64,000 bases of DNA, from positions 744,001-808,000 of the forward strand of contig NZ_LAIJ01000009.1 of assembly GCF_001449115.1 (NCBI RefSeq), given 5' to 3'. Under the pieces are notes generated by a model that saw only the letters and a list, made by a program, of their open reading frames with translations, made no database searches and was not told the origin of the DNA. Each line of letters starts with the position of its first letter. Position 1 is the stretch's first letter. The position numbers were made by a program, and so were the translations under genes. This stretch comes from Occallatibacter gabretensis (GTDB lineage: Bacteria; Acidobacteriota; Terriglobia; Terriglobales; Acidobacteriaceae). Shown piece by piece: positions 9,981-18,665 of this stretch.

Positions 9981-11366
9981 GTGCTGTGGAGGCAAGTCAT
10001 TTCAACTAACGGGAACAAGATTCGCGTGCTGGTTGCCGACGACCAGCCGCATATTCTCGAAGCGGTCGAGCTGCTGCTTGCTCCGCACGGAATTGCTGTA
10101 CATTGCGTGCGGTCTCCTGAACTAGTGATGGAAGCGCTGAGCGAGCGCGACTATGATGTGCTGCTGATGGACCTGAACTATACGCGCGATACGACCTCCG
10201 GCAAGGAAGGCCTGGATCTGCTGGCGCGTATTCAGGAGTTCGACAAGCGGCTGCCTGTGATTGTGATGACGGCTTGGGGAAATATCGACCTGGCTGTCGA
10301 GAGCATCAAGCGCGGCGCACGCGATTTTGTGCAGAAGCCGTGGGAGAACGAGCGGCTGTTGAGCCTGATCCGCGTGCATGCAGAGCTGCACCAAGCTCTG
10401 CGAAGGGCTCGGCAACTGGAGTTGGAGAATCGGCTGCTGCGGGCTGAAGGTATGCCGGATTTTGTGGCCTCCGCGCCGTCGATGCAGCTTGTTCTGGAGC
10501 TGATTGCACAGGTGGGTCCTTCGGACGCGAATGTGCTGATCACAGGCGAGCACGGCACCGGCAAGGAGATTGTGGCAAAGCTGCTGCATTCCGCATCCCT
10601 GCGCGCGCGCATGCCGCTGGTGGCAGTGAACGCGGGCGGATTGCCGGAGGGAACATTTGAGAGCGAAATATTCGGCCACGTGAAAGGCGCGTTTACGGAT
10701 GCGCGCACGGATCGCATCGGGCGGTTTGAGCTGGCCAATAATGGCACGCTATTTCTGGATGAGATTGCCAACGTTCCGCTGCGGCAGCAGGCAAAGCTGC
10801 TGAGGGTTCTTGAGACCGGAGAGCTGGAGCGAGTGGGCTCGTCGCAGACGCGACGCGTGGATGTGCGCGTACTGGCGGCGACGAATGCAGATCTGCGCCA
10901 AGAAGCTGTGGCGGGAAACTTCCGCGAGGATCTGCTCTTCCGGCTGAATACGGTGGAGATTCATTTGCCTGCACTACGTGAGCGGCGCGAGGATATTCCG
11001 CTGCTGGCGGCGCATTTTCTGGAGCGCAGCAGAACGCGCTATCGCAAGCAGATCACGGATTTCTCGCCGGCGGCGATGCAGGCAATGATGCAGTATGCGT
11101 GGCCAGGCAATGTGCGCGAGCTGGAGCATACGGTGGAACGCGCGGTTTTGCTTGCGCGTGGAGAGCAGATTGAACCGGCGAATCTCGCAATTGCTTCTTC
11201 GCGTCCGCAGGCTGGAAGCGCTGATACGATGAGCATCGAGGAGATGGAGGCGCAGCTGATTCGAAAAGTGCTTCGCCGCTGCGACGGAAATATTTCGCAG
11301 GCTGCCGAGGCGCTGGGACTGAGCCGCGCCGCGCTCTACCGCCGCATTGAGAAATATGGAATATGA
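9981..11366 (+). CDS. Sigma-54-dependent response regulator (NtrC family)
   Basis: This transcription activator is probably phosphorylated by the overlapping kinase. The receiver domain (about 15-135) has acidic pocket D20-D21, phospho-acceptor D64 in LLMDLNYT, T97 and K119. The AAA+ domain has Walker A GEHGTGKE at 189-196, the sigma-54 contact loop GAFTDA at 236-241 and Walker B TLFLDEI near 256-262. A Fis-type helix-turn-helix ends the protein (LSRAALYRRIEKYGI). The start is uncertain. GTG 9981 lacks a good ribosome site, whereas GGAGG at 9988-9992 sits six bases before an in-frame ATT at 9999. The gene probably controls the exporter upstream through a sigma-54 promoter, but I did not find a convincing -24/-12 element. 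Confidence 0.93.
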   Translation: MLWRQVISTNGNKIRVLVADDQPHILEAVELLLAPHGIAVHCVRSPELVMEALSERDYDVLLMDLNYTRDTTSGKEGLDLLARIQEFDKRLPVIVMTAWGNIDLAVESIKRGARDFVQKPWENERLLSLIRVHAELHQALRRARQLELENRLLRAEGMPDFVASAPSMQLVLELIAQVGPSDANVLITGEHGTGKEIVAKLLHSASLRARMPLVAVNAGGLPEGTFESEIFGHVKGAFTDARTDRIGRFELANNGTLFLDEIANVPLRQQAKLLRVLETGELERVGSSQTRRVDVRVLAATNADLRQEAVAGNFREDLLFRLNTVEIHLPALRERREDIPLLAAHFLERSRTRYRKQITDFSPAAMQAMMQYAWPGNVRELEHTVERAVLLARGEQIEPANLAIASSRPQAGSADTMSIEEMEAQLIRKVLRRCDGNISQAAEALGLSRAALYRRIEKYGI

Positions 11367-12696
11367 GCGCAGGACGCGAAGCCGCAAAGCATACTCGGCG
11401 ATAGGCCGGGTATGGCTCTACTGCGTGTGGCTCGCGCTGCCGGCGCTTGTCTTTGCGGGCATCCTGGTTGCGCAGGAGAAACTGGACATTTCGGAGTCGC
11501 TGCTGATCATAGGCTGCCTTCTGGTCTATCTGGGGCTGATGGCGGCAGCGCTGGTCGACACACTGGTGCGACAGTTGCAGACGCTCACGAATGTGATTGC
11601 ATCGCTTCGCGAGGGGGACTACTCTTTCCGCGCGCGCGGCGCCAACTCGCATGATCCGTTAGGCGAGCTGGCCGGCGAAGTGAATGCGCTGGCCGATCTG
11701 CTGCAGGGCCAGAGGGTGCGCTCGCTGGAAGCGACGGCGCTGCTGGCGCGCATTCTCGAAGTAATGCATGCGCCGCTATTTGCGTTTGACCGAGACAATG
11801 TTCTACAGCTCATCAACGCTTCAGGCGCAGAGATGCTGGGCCGGCCCTATGCGCGCTGCTTTGGACGCACTGCGTCTGAGCTTGGTCTGGATGAGCTGCT
11901 GAACGCGCCGGATCAGACGATTCATTTGTTCGGAAACCGTTCCGCACGCTGGCTGCTGCGAAGAGCGAGCTTTCGTCAGGAGGGTGCGCCGCATACGCTG
12001 CTGCTGCTGGCCGATGTGAGCGTGCCGCTGCAGGAAGAAGAGCAGGCAGCGTGGAAGCGGCTGATCCGCGTGCTGGGGCATGAGCTGTCGAATTCGCTGG
12101 CGCCCATCAAGTCGATTGCTGGAAGCCTGTTGATGCGAGTGAATTCACTCCCAGCGGAAGAAGACATGAAACGGGATTTTCGGCGTGGACTGGGTGTGAT
12201 GGAGAGCCGCGCTGATTCGCTGCATCGCTTTGTGCAGTCGTACCGGCTGCTGGCGCAGCTTCCGCCTCCAAAATTAAGTCGTGTTGCGCTGGGACCACTG
12301 CTGGAGCGTGTAGCGCTGCTGGAGCAACGACTGGCAGTGCAGCTGGACTCGGGTCCAGCTGTGACGCTGCTGGTAGATCCGGATCAGCTGGAGCAGATGT
12401 TTATCAACCTGCTAGCGAATGCGGTGGACAGCACGCTGGACAACAACAAACAGTCAGTGCGAGTTTCGTGGCGCATGGCGGACGATTCTGCGTGGGTCGA
12501 GATTGAAGACAGCGGACAGGGGATTGCGAATGCGGAGAATCTCTTTGTGCCGTTCTATACCACCAAGCCCAAGGGGAGTGGCGTGGGACTGGCGCTAGCG
12601 CAGCAGATTGCACGCGGGCATCGCGGAGAGGTGGAGCTGGTGAACCGCGAGGATGGCGCTGGGGCCAGGGCTACCGTGCGTTTGCCGCTGGAGTAG
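11356..12696 (+). CDS. NtrY-like sensor histidine kinase
   Basis: This is a 446-residue membrane kinase. Two N-terminal helices (about 20-38 and 49-70) leave almost no periplasmic loop. A HAMP-like linker and a PAS-like region (about 135-225) follow. The HisKA box has the phospho-acceptor in VLGHELSNSL (H242), and the HATPase domain has N-box FINLLANAVD, G1 IEDSGQGI and G2 GSGVGLALAQQ. The lack of a large extracytoplasmic domain suggests sensing within the membrane or cytoplasm, as in NtrY-type kinases paired with NtrC regulators. The ATG at 11356 overlaps the regulator's end by 11 bases, so the pair is translationally coupled; a TTG at 11347 is a weaker start. Confidence 0.92.
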   Translation: MEYERRTRSRKAYSAIGRVWLYCVWLALPALVFAGILVAQEKLDISESLLIIGCLLVYLGLMAAALVDTLVRQLQTLTNVIASLREGDYSFRARGANSHDPLGELAGEVNALADLLQGQRVRSLEATALLARILEVMHAPLFAFDRDNVLQLINASGAEMLGRPYARCFGRTASELGLDELLNAPDQTIHLFGNRSARWLLRRASFRQEGAPHTLLLLADVSVPLQEEEQAAWKRLIRVLGHELSNSLAPIKSIAGSLLMRVNSLPAEEDMKRDFRRGLGVMESRADSLHRFVQSYRLLAQLPPPKLSRVALGPLLERVALLEQRLAVQLDSGPAVTLLVDPDQLEQMFINLLANAVDSTLDNNKQSVRVSWRMADDSAWVEIEDSGQGIANAENLFVPFYTTKPKGSGVGLALAQQIARGHRGEVELVNREDGAGARATVRLPLE

Positions 12697-12713
12697 GCTA
12701 ATTCAACACAAAA

Positions 12714-13745
12714 CTATTTAGGCTGGTCCCATTTGTTCTTGAGCTGTTCAGCCTGCACTTGATCGAAGGTCTTTTGTGTATGCGGGCTCATGCTGTAGTC
12801 GCGCGCGGCAACGGGCCAGAGAGAAAAATCGCGGAGTGCGAGATGCTTTGGCACACCGTTGAGCGACTTGAGCGCGTCTTCAAGCTCAAGGAGCGCGCCA
12901 CGGGAGAGAGCCAGCTCGTGTTCGTCGGGCTGGTAGATGGAACCGATGGCGTAATCGAGGAATGGCGTGCGGGTTTCTTCAATGTGGCAGCCGAGGATGT
13001 GCGCGATTGGCTTGCCTTCCGTGAAGCGGATGAGTCGTTCCGTGCTGGCTTGAAAGATGGCCATGTCGTGGATGTAGAGTCGGCCTGGGTAGAGGCTGTC
13101 GCCGGTGAGAAGAATGCCGGTATGACGGTCGTAGAGCGCGATGCTGGCGGTGTCATGGCCGGGGATGGGGATGACGTCGATGGGACGCTGGCCGAGATCG
13201 ACGAGGCCATGTGCATCAGTTCCCTTTCCATCTGGACCGTCTGAGATTTGATAGAAGGATTTTTCGTCGGCAACTTTAGCGGGGACGAAGGTGATGGGAA
13301 TGGCGGGATCATTCATTGCCTGCACGGCAGCGTCGCCCCAGGTGTGGTCTTCGTGCGAATGCGAGTGAGTGACAATGAGCGTGATGCTCTGACGATGATT
13401 GCGCTCAAGCCAATTGTGAATGGTGCGCTGGAGAGTAGGAACAAGATTGCCGTTGCGCGAGCCGGTGTCAAATATCAGAGCTTTGTCTTGTCCGAAGATG
13501 AGGTAGAGGAAGGGCTTTTCGTAGTCTGTGCAACCGGACTGGCGCACGATGAAGAAAGTGGGGTTGTACTCGTACACCTGCCAGTCGGGGACCTCCATGC
13601 AGTGCGGGCCAGCGGGCTGCCATTGGCGCGGAAGAACGCCGCGCTCAAGATTGCCGCCGTCGGGCTCGGGAAATTGCGCGTGAGCCACAATCGGCACGAC
13701 AACAACCGCAAGTAGCAAAGAGAGAAATCGGAAGCGCTTCATCAT
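12714..13745 (-). CDS. Secreted metallo-beta-lactamase-fold hydrolase
   Basis: This is a 343-residue MBL-superfamily protein. A signal peptide covers residues 1-24 (ending AHAQ). The zinc signature lies in THSHSHEDHTWGD, with the canonical HxHxDH at H129, H131, D133 and H134. IPGHD, GDSLYPGRLY and ILGCHIE supply the later metal ligands. The strand order fits a hydrolase of glyoxalase II type or a class B lactamase-like fold; the substrate is unknown. The start is one of two adjacent ATGs, 13745 or 13742, with GAGG just upstream, rather than the TTG at 13763. A terminator lies between it and the DUF1501 gene upstream, so it has its own transcription unit. It converges with the kinase gene at a 17-bp gap. 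Confidence 0.85.
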   Translation of the reverse strand: MMKRFRFLSLLLAVVVVPIVAHAQFPEPDGGNLERGVLPRQWQPAGPHCMEVPDWQVYEYNPTFFIVRQSGCTDYEKPFLYLIFGQDKALIFDTGSRNGNLVPTLQRTIHNWLERNHRQSITLIVTHSHSHEDHTWGDAAVQAMNDPAIPITFVPAKVADEKSFYQISDGPDGKGTDAHGLVDLGQRPIDVIPIPGHDTASIALYDRHTGILLTGDSLYPGRLYIHDMAIFQASTERLIRFTEGKPIAHILGCHIEETRTPFLDYAIGSIYQPDEHELALSRGALLELEDALKSLNGVPKHLALRDFSLWPVAARDYSMSPHTQKTFDQVQAEQLKNKWDQPK

Positions 13746-13764
13746 AAGCCTCGCTTGAGACAAT

Positions 13765-13792
13765 AAGGCCGCTCCTGAACGGGAGCGGCTTT
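13765..13792. terminator. Bidirectional hairpin terminator
   Basis: GCCGCTCC at 13768-13775 pairs with GGAGCGGC at 13782-13789 across a six-base loop, flanked by AA and TTT. It lies directly after the DUF1501 stop on the minus strand and so probably ends the importer/PSD1/DUF1501 transcript before the MBL gene. Confidence 0.75.
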
Positions 13793-13806
13793 GTTGTTGA
13801 AGTTTG

Positions 13807-15252
13807 TTATGCGATCAGGTCGTGGACAACATTGCCGTAGAGATCCGTGAGGCGGTAGTCGCGCCCACTGTAGTGGTAGGTGAGCTTCTGGTGGTCGATG
13901 CCGAGTTGATACAGGATGGTGGCATGAATATCGTGGACGTGGACGGGATTTTCGATGGCCTTCCAGCCGAATTCGTCCGTGGCACCGTAGGTGAATCCGC
14001 GCTTAAAGCCACCGCCGGCAATCCACATAGTGAAGCCGTGCGGATTGTGGTCGCGGCCATTGTGCGTCTGGCCACCCATGAAGCCACTGCCGACTTCGAC
14101 GACGGGTGTGCGGCCAAACTCCGAGCCACAGACGATGATGGTGTCATCGTAGAGACCGCGCGATTTGAGATCCTTGATGAGCGCGGCAAAGGGCTGATCG
14201 GAATCGTGACCAGTCTTGCGGTGCATCTCGATGTCGAAGTGATGATCCCATGGATCGCCCCTGGCGTAGTAGACCTGCACCATGCGAACGCCGCGCTCAA
14301 TGAGGCGAGCAGCAGTGAGGCAGCCACGCGCAGTTGAGCCCTCGCCATAGAGCTTGATCGTGGCTTCGGATTCCTTGCGGACGTCGAAGACATCAGGCGC
14401 TTCGGTCTGCATGCGGTAGGCAGTCTCCATGGAGCCGATGGTGGCCTCAAGCTGCGGATCGCGCACCTGGGCCTGGCCCATGTTGATCTGGTCGAGCTGC
14501 TTGACGAGGTCAAGCTCCTTGCGCTGCGCGTTCAGATCAAAGCGCTCATTGTGGATGTTCGAGATGAGCTTCTGCGGATCGAATTCGGACTTGTCGACGG
14601 CATCGGAGACGTAGGTTCCCTGATGAACCGGCGAGAGAAAGGCCGAGGACCAGAGCGGAGGGCCGACTGTGGTGGGCACATCCGGGCAGAGAACGACGAA
14701 GCCGGGAAGATTCTGGTTGAGCGAGCCGAGGCCATAAGTGATCCACGCGCCCATGGAAGGGCGGCCGGAAAAATTCGCGCCGGTGTTCATCATTTCAAGC
14801 GCAGGCTCGTGATTTGGAATCTCGGTGTAAACACTCTTGACGATGCACATGTCGTCGACGCACTCACCAAGATGCGGAAAGATTTCGCTGACCTCGATGC
14901 CGCTCTGCCCATATTTCTTGAAAGCGAAGGGTGACTTCATGATGTTGCCGGTCTTACGCTCGTGGGCGAGATCGCCGCCGGGCATGGGCTGGCCGTGGTA
15001 TTTTTCGAGCGCCGGCTTGTAGTCGAAGCTGTCTATTTGCGACATACCGCCGTTCATGAAGAGGAAGATGACGTGCTTGGCCTTCGGCTTGTCGGTAATC
15101 ATCCACGAAGGACGCTCACTCGGCGTGGTGGATGCAGCGCGAGCGAGCGACTGGCCCACCATGCTTGCCAGGCTGAGATAGCCGAAGCCGCAGCCCATGG
15201 TGCGTAGAGCATCGCGGCGTGTCATAGGTCGGCCTGAAGGGCGATGAATCAT
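13807..15252 (-). CDS. DUF1501 domain protein with Tat signal
   Basis: This is a 481-residue protein of the DUF1501 family (alkaline-phosphatase-like, sulfatase-related fold). The N-terminus has a twin-arginine motif, TRRDALRTM, followed by a hydrophobic stretch ending in ARA, so it is probably exported folded. Conserved family stretches include FLFMNGGMSQIDSFDYKP, GEGSTARGCLTAARLIERG, CGSEFGRTP and GRDHNPHGF. DUF1501 genes are habitually paired with DUF1549/DUF1553 (PSD1) cytochromes in Planctomycetes and Acidobacteria, and here it lies 50 bp downstream of one. The biochemical role is unproven in the family; a part in extracytoplasmic polymer or sulfated-compound breakdown has been suggested from gene context. 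Confidence 0.93.
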   Translation of the reverse strand: MIHRPSGRPMTRRDALRTMGCGFGYLSLASMVGQSLARAASTTPSERPSWMITDKPKAKHVIFLFMNGGMSQIDSFDYKPALEKYHGQPMPGGDLAHERKTGNIMKSPFAFKKYGQSGIEVSEIFPHLGECVDDMCIVKSVYTEIPNHEPALEMMNTGANFSGRPSMGAWITYGLGSLNQNLPGFVVLCPDVPTTVGPPLWSSAFLSPVHQGTYVSDAVDKSEFDPQKLISNIHNERFDLNAQRKELDLVKQLDQINMGQAQVRDPQLEATIGSMETAYRMQTEAPDVFDVRKESEATIKLYGEGSTARGCLTAARLIERGVRMVQVYYARGDPWDHHFDIEMHRKTGHDSDQPFAALIKDLKSRGLYDDTIIVCGSEFGRTPVVEVGSGFMGGQTHNGRDHNPHGFTMWIAGGGFKRGFTYGATDEFGWKAIENPVHVHDIHATILYQLGIDHQKLTYHYSGRDYRLTDLYGNVVHDLIA

Positions 15253-15302
15253 TTTCTTCTCCCCGGCGGCAGGCGATATGGCTGCCCACGCCGAATATCG
15301 TA

Positions 15303-18300
15303 TCAGTTCACAAATTGAAACTCGTTTGAGCTGAGCAGCGCGCGCGTGTACTCATCCCACGCTGTAATCGGCTTATCGGCAACTTCATAGCCGGGCTTAT
15401 CCGGCGTGGTTTTAAGAAACTTGAGGCCAAGGTCCAGCTCTTGCTGCGTGGGCTTGCGCTCAAAAATGTACTCGTAAACTTTGGCGATGCGCGCCTCATC
15501 GGTTGGCTCAGTGTGAACACGTTCCGCAAGTACACCGGACTGCTGATAGACGAAGGTGTTGTTCATGAAGTAGAGCTGCTGAAGCGGAACGTTCGACGAA
15601 AAACGTTGCTCCGAAGTGAAGCTGGGATTGGGAAAGTCGAAGACCATCAGGTAATTGTTCAGCCGGAAGCGGCTGACTTTGCAGAAGACGGTGCGCTGGA
15701 GGTTCGACTCTGAAAAATCCGAGGATGGGCCGGTGATTTGCTTGAGATCAAGATCGCCGGCGACGAAGAGAATGCTGTCGCGGATTTCTTCCGCGTCAAG
15801 CCGCACGCGGCTGAAATGCGAATAGAGCCGGTTGGCGGGATCTTTCTCGTGCGCTTCCGCGCTTTCATCCGCGCCCTGGCGGTAGACGGCCGAGAGTAGA
15901 ATCTGTTTCTGCAACCACTTGATGGAACGGCCGTGGGCAACGAACTCCGCAGCAAGATATTCAAGCAGCGCGGGATTGGATGGCTTATCGCCCTGCGTGC
16001 CGAAGTTGTCCGGTGTGTTCACAATGCCTGTGCCGAAGTGCCACTTCCAGATGCGGTTGACGATGACGCGATCTGCCAACGCATGCGTGGCAATGTCATG
16101 CGCAAACTGGAGCCGTCCGCTGCCTTGCGAGTACGGCTGAGAGTTGACGGGCTGGAGGACAGTAAGGAAACCGCGCGGAACGGTTTCGCCGAGTGAATGC
16201 GGATTACCGCGCAGGTTGAGCTTGACGTCGGTGGCCTGCGGCTTGTCTGACATGCCGTTGACGTAAGGGAAGCCGGCATCTTTCAGCTCTTTCTGAAGCT
16301 CGCCGATCTTCTTCTGCTGCACGTCCATATAAGCCTGGAACTGCGGGCCGACGCGACGTTTGAGGCCCCAGCCGACGAAGAGCATGACGCCGGGCTTGAA
16401 CTTTTCTTCCTCGTCACCGGACTGAGAGACGAAGAGATCAGAGTAGAGCTTGGCCTCGTCTGTGGGCAGGGCCTTCAGCTCAAGCTCGCAGCCGGGGCAG
16501 AACTGGTCGAAGGTGTCAAACTCACTGGGCTTGGCGTCAAGATAGCGATGCTTGGGCACGTCATTCTTGGCGCGGATGATCTCGTTCTGCTCGTCGATCT
16601 CCGCTGCTTTGGCGCGGACACGGACGACTGTTTTCTGAAAAGCCTCGGCGAGGACACGTGCCTGATCTTCCGTGCTGGTCGGCGAGGCAACCATCGCTTT
16701 CCAATCCTGCAAATATGAGTACGTATGATCTTTGGCGAGGTAGTCGACCCAGCGCTGCAGGAGCTCAGGATCGAGCTGCTTTTGCGAGGCGATCTGATCG
16801 ACGGTCTTCTTGGGCTTGCCGGAGATGCTCCACGCAGCGGTCATGTAATCGGCTGACTGGATGGAGAGCGCATCGGCGAGCTGTTTGCTGAGGTTGGTGG
16901 TGTACTCGCGCAGATTGCCCTGGAGCTTGGCGGCTTCGAGATTCTTCTTGTCGAAGGCCTCGGCGGATGCGGGCGATTCGACTGGATACTCCTTATAGGT
17001 AGAGCTGGCGAAGATGCTGACGATCTTGTAGTAGTCGCGCTGGGCGATGGGATCGTACTTGTGATTGTGGCAGCGGGCGCAGGCGACGGTGAGACCGAGA
17101 AGCCCGCGGGTAACAGCGTCTACGCGCTCGTTGCGCTCATCGGCACGGCCCTGGATAGGCTCGGCCTGATCCCAAACCCACGGACCGGCACCGAGATAAG
17201 TGGTCGCGACAAGATCGGCTTTGCGCTCAGTGTCGGATTTGGTGGGTACAAGATCGCCTGCGAGCTGGAGAGTGACGAACTTGTCGTACGGCACGTCGTC
17301 ATTGAAGGACTGAATCACCCAGTCGCGGTAACGCCACGCACCCTGGAAGGGCATGAAGCCGCGCCCCTTGGGGTCGAGGCCGCGCACGTCGTCCTCGGCA
17401 TAGCGCGCGACATCGAGCCAGTGGCGTCCCCAGCGCTCGCCATAACGCGGCGAAGCGAGCAGGCGATCGATGACCTTCTCCCATGCGTTGGATGATTTGT
17501 CATTGAGGAACGAATCGACTTCAGCCTGCGTGGCTGGAAGGCCGGTGAGGTCGAAGGTGATGCGACGGATGAGAGTGCGGCGATCGGCTTCCGGAGCGGG
17601 ATTGAGATCGGCAGTGTGCAGGCCCGCGAGGACGAAGTTGTCGATGGGGGTGCGCGGCCAATGATCGTAGCGCTTGTCTTCGATAGGTGGGGGCGCGATG
17701 GGCTTAAGCGGCAGGAAGGACCAGAAGCCGCGCTGCTGATCTGTGATCAGGCCGGTTTTTGCGGTGGGATTTCCCGCAGTGACTGTTGATGCATCAGGCC
17801 AGGGTGCGCCAATTTTGACCCACTGCGTGAGAGTAGCAACGTCAGCCTCTGAGAGCTTGCCGCCCTTTGGCATTTTGAGCTCGCCTGACTGGCGGACTGC
17901 GAGGATCAGCAGGCTCTTGTCGGGATCGCCGGGAACGATGAGAGCGCCATGTGCGCCGCCCTTAAAGAATGCTGCTTTCTGATCCACGCGCAGACCGCCT
18001 TTGGCGGTATCGTCGTGGCAGTCGTAGCAACTATTGGCAAGAATTGGGCGGACTTTGTTCTCGAAGAAGTCTGCGTCAGCGGCGGTGGAGTGCACGGAGG
18101 GCACTACGACCTGCTTGAACTCCACCGCGGCGCCAGGATTCATGTTCTGAGTGGCCACCTGCGGTGGGGCTGACTGCGCCTGTGGCGCGGGCACCTTCAT
18201 TCCGTCTGAGGCGGCTTGCGATGTAGAAGTTGATGCGGCTGCAGGAGCGGGATCGGCACCGACGGCGCCGGCTTTGACCCAGGCGACGAGATCTGCCACG

Positions 18301-18665
18301 GCTGCGGGATCAAGCGGGCGCTTGGGCGGCATCTTGAGATCGCCCGAGCGGCGCACGGCTTGTATCAGGAGGCTCTTGTCAGGATCACCGGGGACGATCG
18401 GAGAGCCGCTTTCGCCGCCCTTCATGATGGACGCGTAGGAGTCGAGACGCAGGTTGCCTTTCGCGGTTTCATCGTGGCAGTCCAGGCAGTTGGTGGTGAG
18501 AATGTCCGTGACGCGAGTGGTGTAGAACTGCTTCGATGCGGGATCAGGTTTAGGGTCATCCTTGCGCGCGGCAGCCGACACGGTTCCTGGAGCAGCGATT
18601 ACGATGCCTGCGATGGCCACGCATGCGCCGCTGAAGTAAACGAACCGATTCGTAAGGCGATTCAT
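15303..18665 (-). CDS. PSD1 / DUF1549-DUF1553 planctomycete-type cytochrome c protein
   Basis: This is a 1120-residue exported multidomain protein. After a signal peptide (about 1-33) come two similar c-type cytochrome (PSCyt1) modules. The first has CLDCH (C60, C63, H64) with a KMPP methionine near 111; the second has CYDCH (C213, C216, H217) with KMPKGG near 264. PSCyt2/DUF1549 follows from about 330, including RYGERWGRHWLDVARY and CARCHNHKYDP. A helical linker and DUF1553 toward the end include DRVIVNRIWKWHFG and GDKPSNPALLEYLA. Most relatives I know have one PSCyt1 copy. Its ATG overlaps the stop of the importer ATPase gene by the four bases ATGA, so translation is coupled to a transporter operon. 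The role is unknown; it is likely a periplasmic redox-linked hydrolytic complex with DUF1501. Confidence 0.93.
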   Translation of the reverse strand: MNRLTNRFVYFSGACVAIAGIVIAAPGTVSAAARKDDPKPDPASKQFYTTRVTDILTTNCLDCHDETAKGNLRLDSYASIMKGGESGSPIVPGDPDKSLLIQAVRRSGDLKMPPKRPLDPAAVADLVAWVKAGAVGADPAPAAASTSTSQAASDGMKVPAPQAQSAPPQVATQNMNPGAAVEFKQVVVPSVHSTAADADFFENKVRPILANSCYDCHDDTAKGGLRVDQKAAFFKGGAHGALIVPGDPDKSLLILAVRQSGELKMPKGGKLSEADVATLTQWVKIGAPWPDASTVTAGNPTAKTGLITDQQRGFWSFLPLKPIAPPPIEDKRYDHWPRTPIDNFVLAGLHTADLNPAPEADRRTLIRRITFDLTGLPATQAEVDSFLNDKSSNAWEKVIDRLLASPRYGERWGRHWLDVARYAEDDVRGLDPKGRGFMPFQGAWRYRDWVIQSFNDDVPYDKFVTLQLAGDLVPTKSDTERKADLVATTYLGAGPWVWDQAEPIQGRADERNERVDAVTRGLLGLTVACARCHNHKYDPIAQRDYYKIVSIFASSTYKEYPVESPASAEAFDKKNLEAAKLQGNLREYTTNLSKQLADALSIQSADYMTAAWSISGKPKKTVDQIASQKQLDPELLQRWVDYLAKDHTYSYLQDWKAMVASPTSTEDQARVLAEAFQKTVVRVRAKAAEIDEQNEIIRAKNDVPKHRYLDAKPSEFDTFDQFCPGCELELKALPTDEAKLYSDLFVSQSGDEEEKFKPGVMLFVGWGLKRRVGPQFQAYMDVQQKKIGELQKELKDAGFPYVNGMSDKPQATDVKLNLRGNPHSLGETVPRGFLTVLQPVNSQPYSQGSGRLQFAHDIATHALADRVIVNRIWKWHFGTGIVNTPDNFGTQGDKPSNPALLEYLAAEFVAHGRSIKWLQKQILLSAVYRQGADESAEAHEKDPANRLYSHFSRVRLDAEEIRDSILFVAGDLDLKQITGPSSDFSESNLQRTVFCKVSRFRLNNYLMVFDFPNPSFTSEQRFSSNVPLQQLYFMNNTFVYQQSGVLAERVHTEPTDEARIAKVYEYIFERKPTQQELDLGLKFLKTTPDKPGYEVADKPITAWDEYTRALLSSNEFQFVN

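Noticed and set aside
13248..13715. Plus-strand frames opposite the MBL-fold gene
   Set aside because: They are antisense to a gene with signal peptide and intact HxHxDH metal motif.
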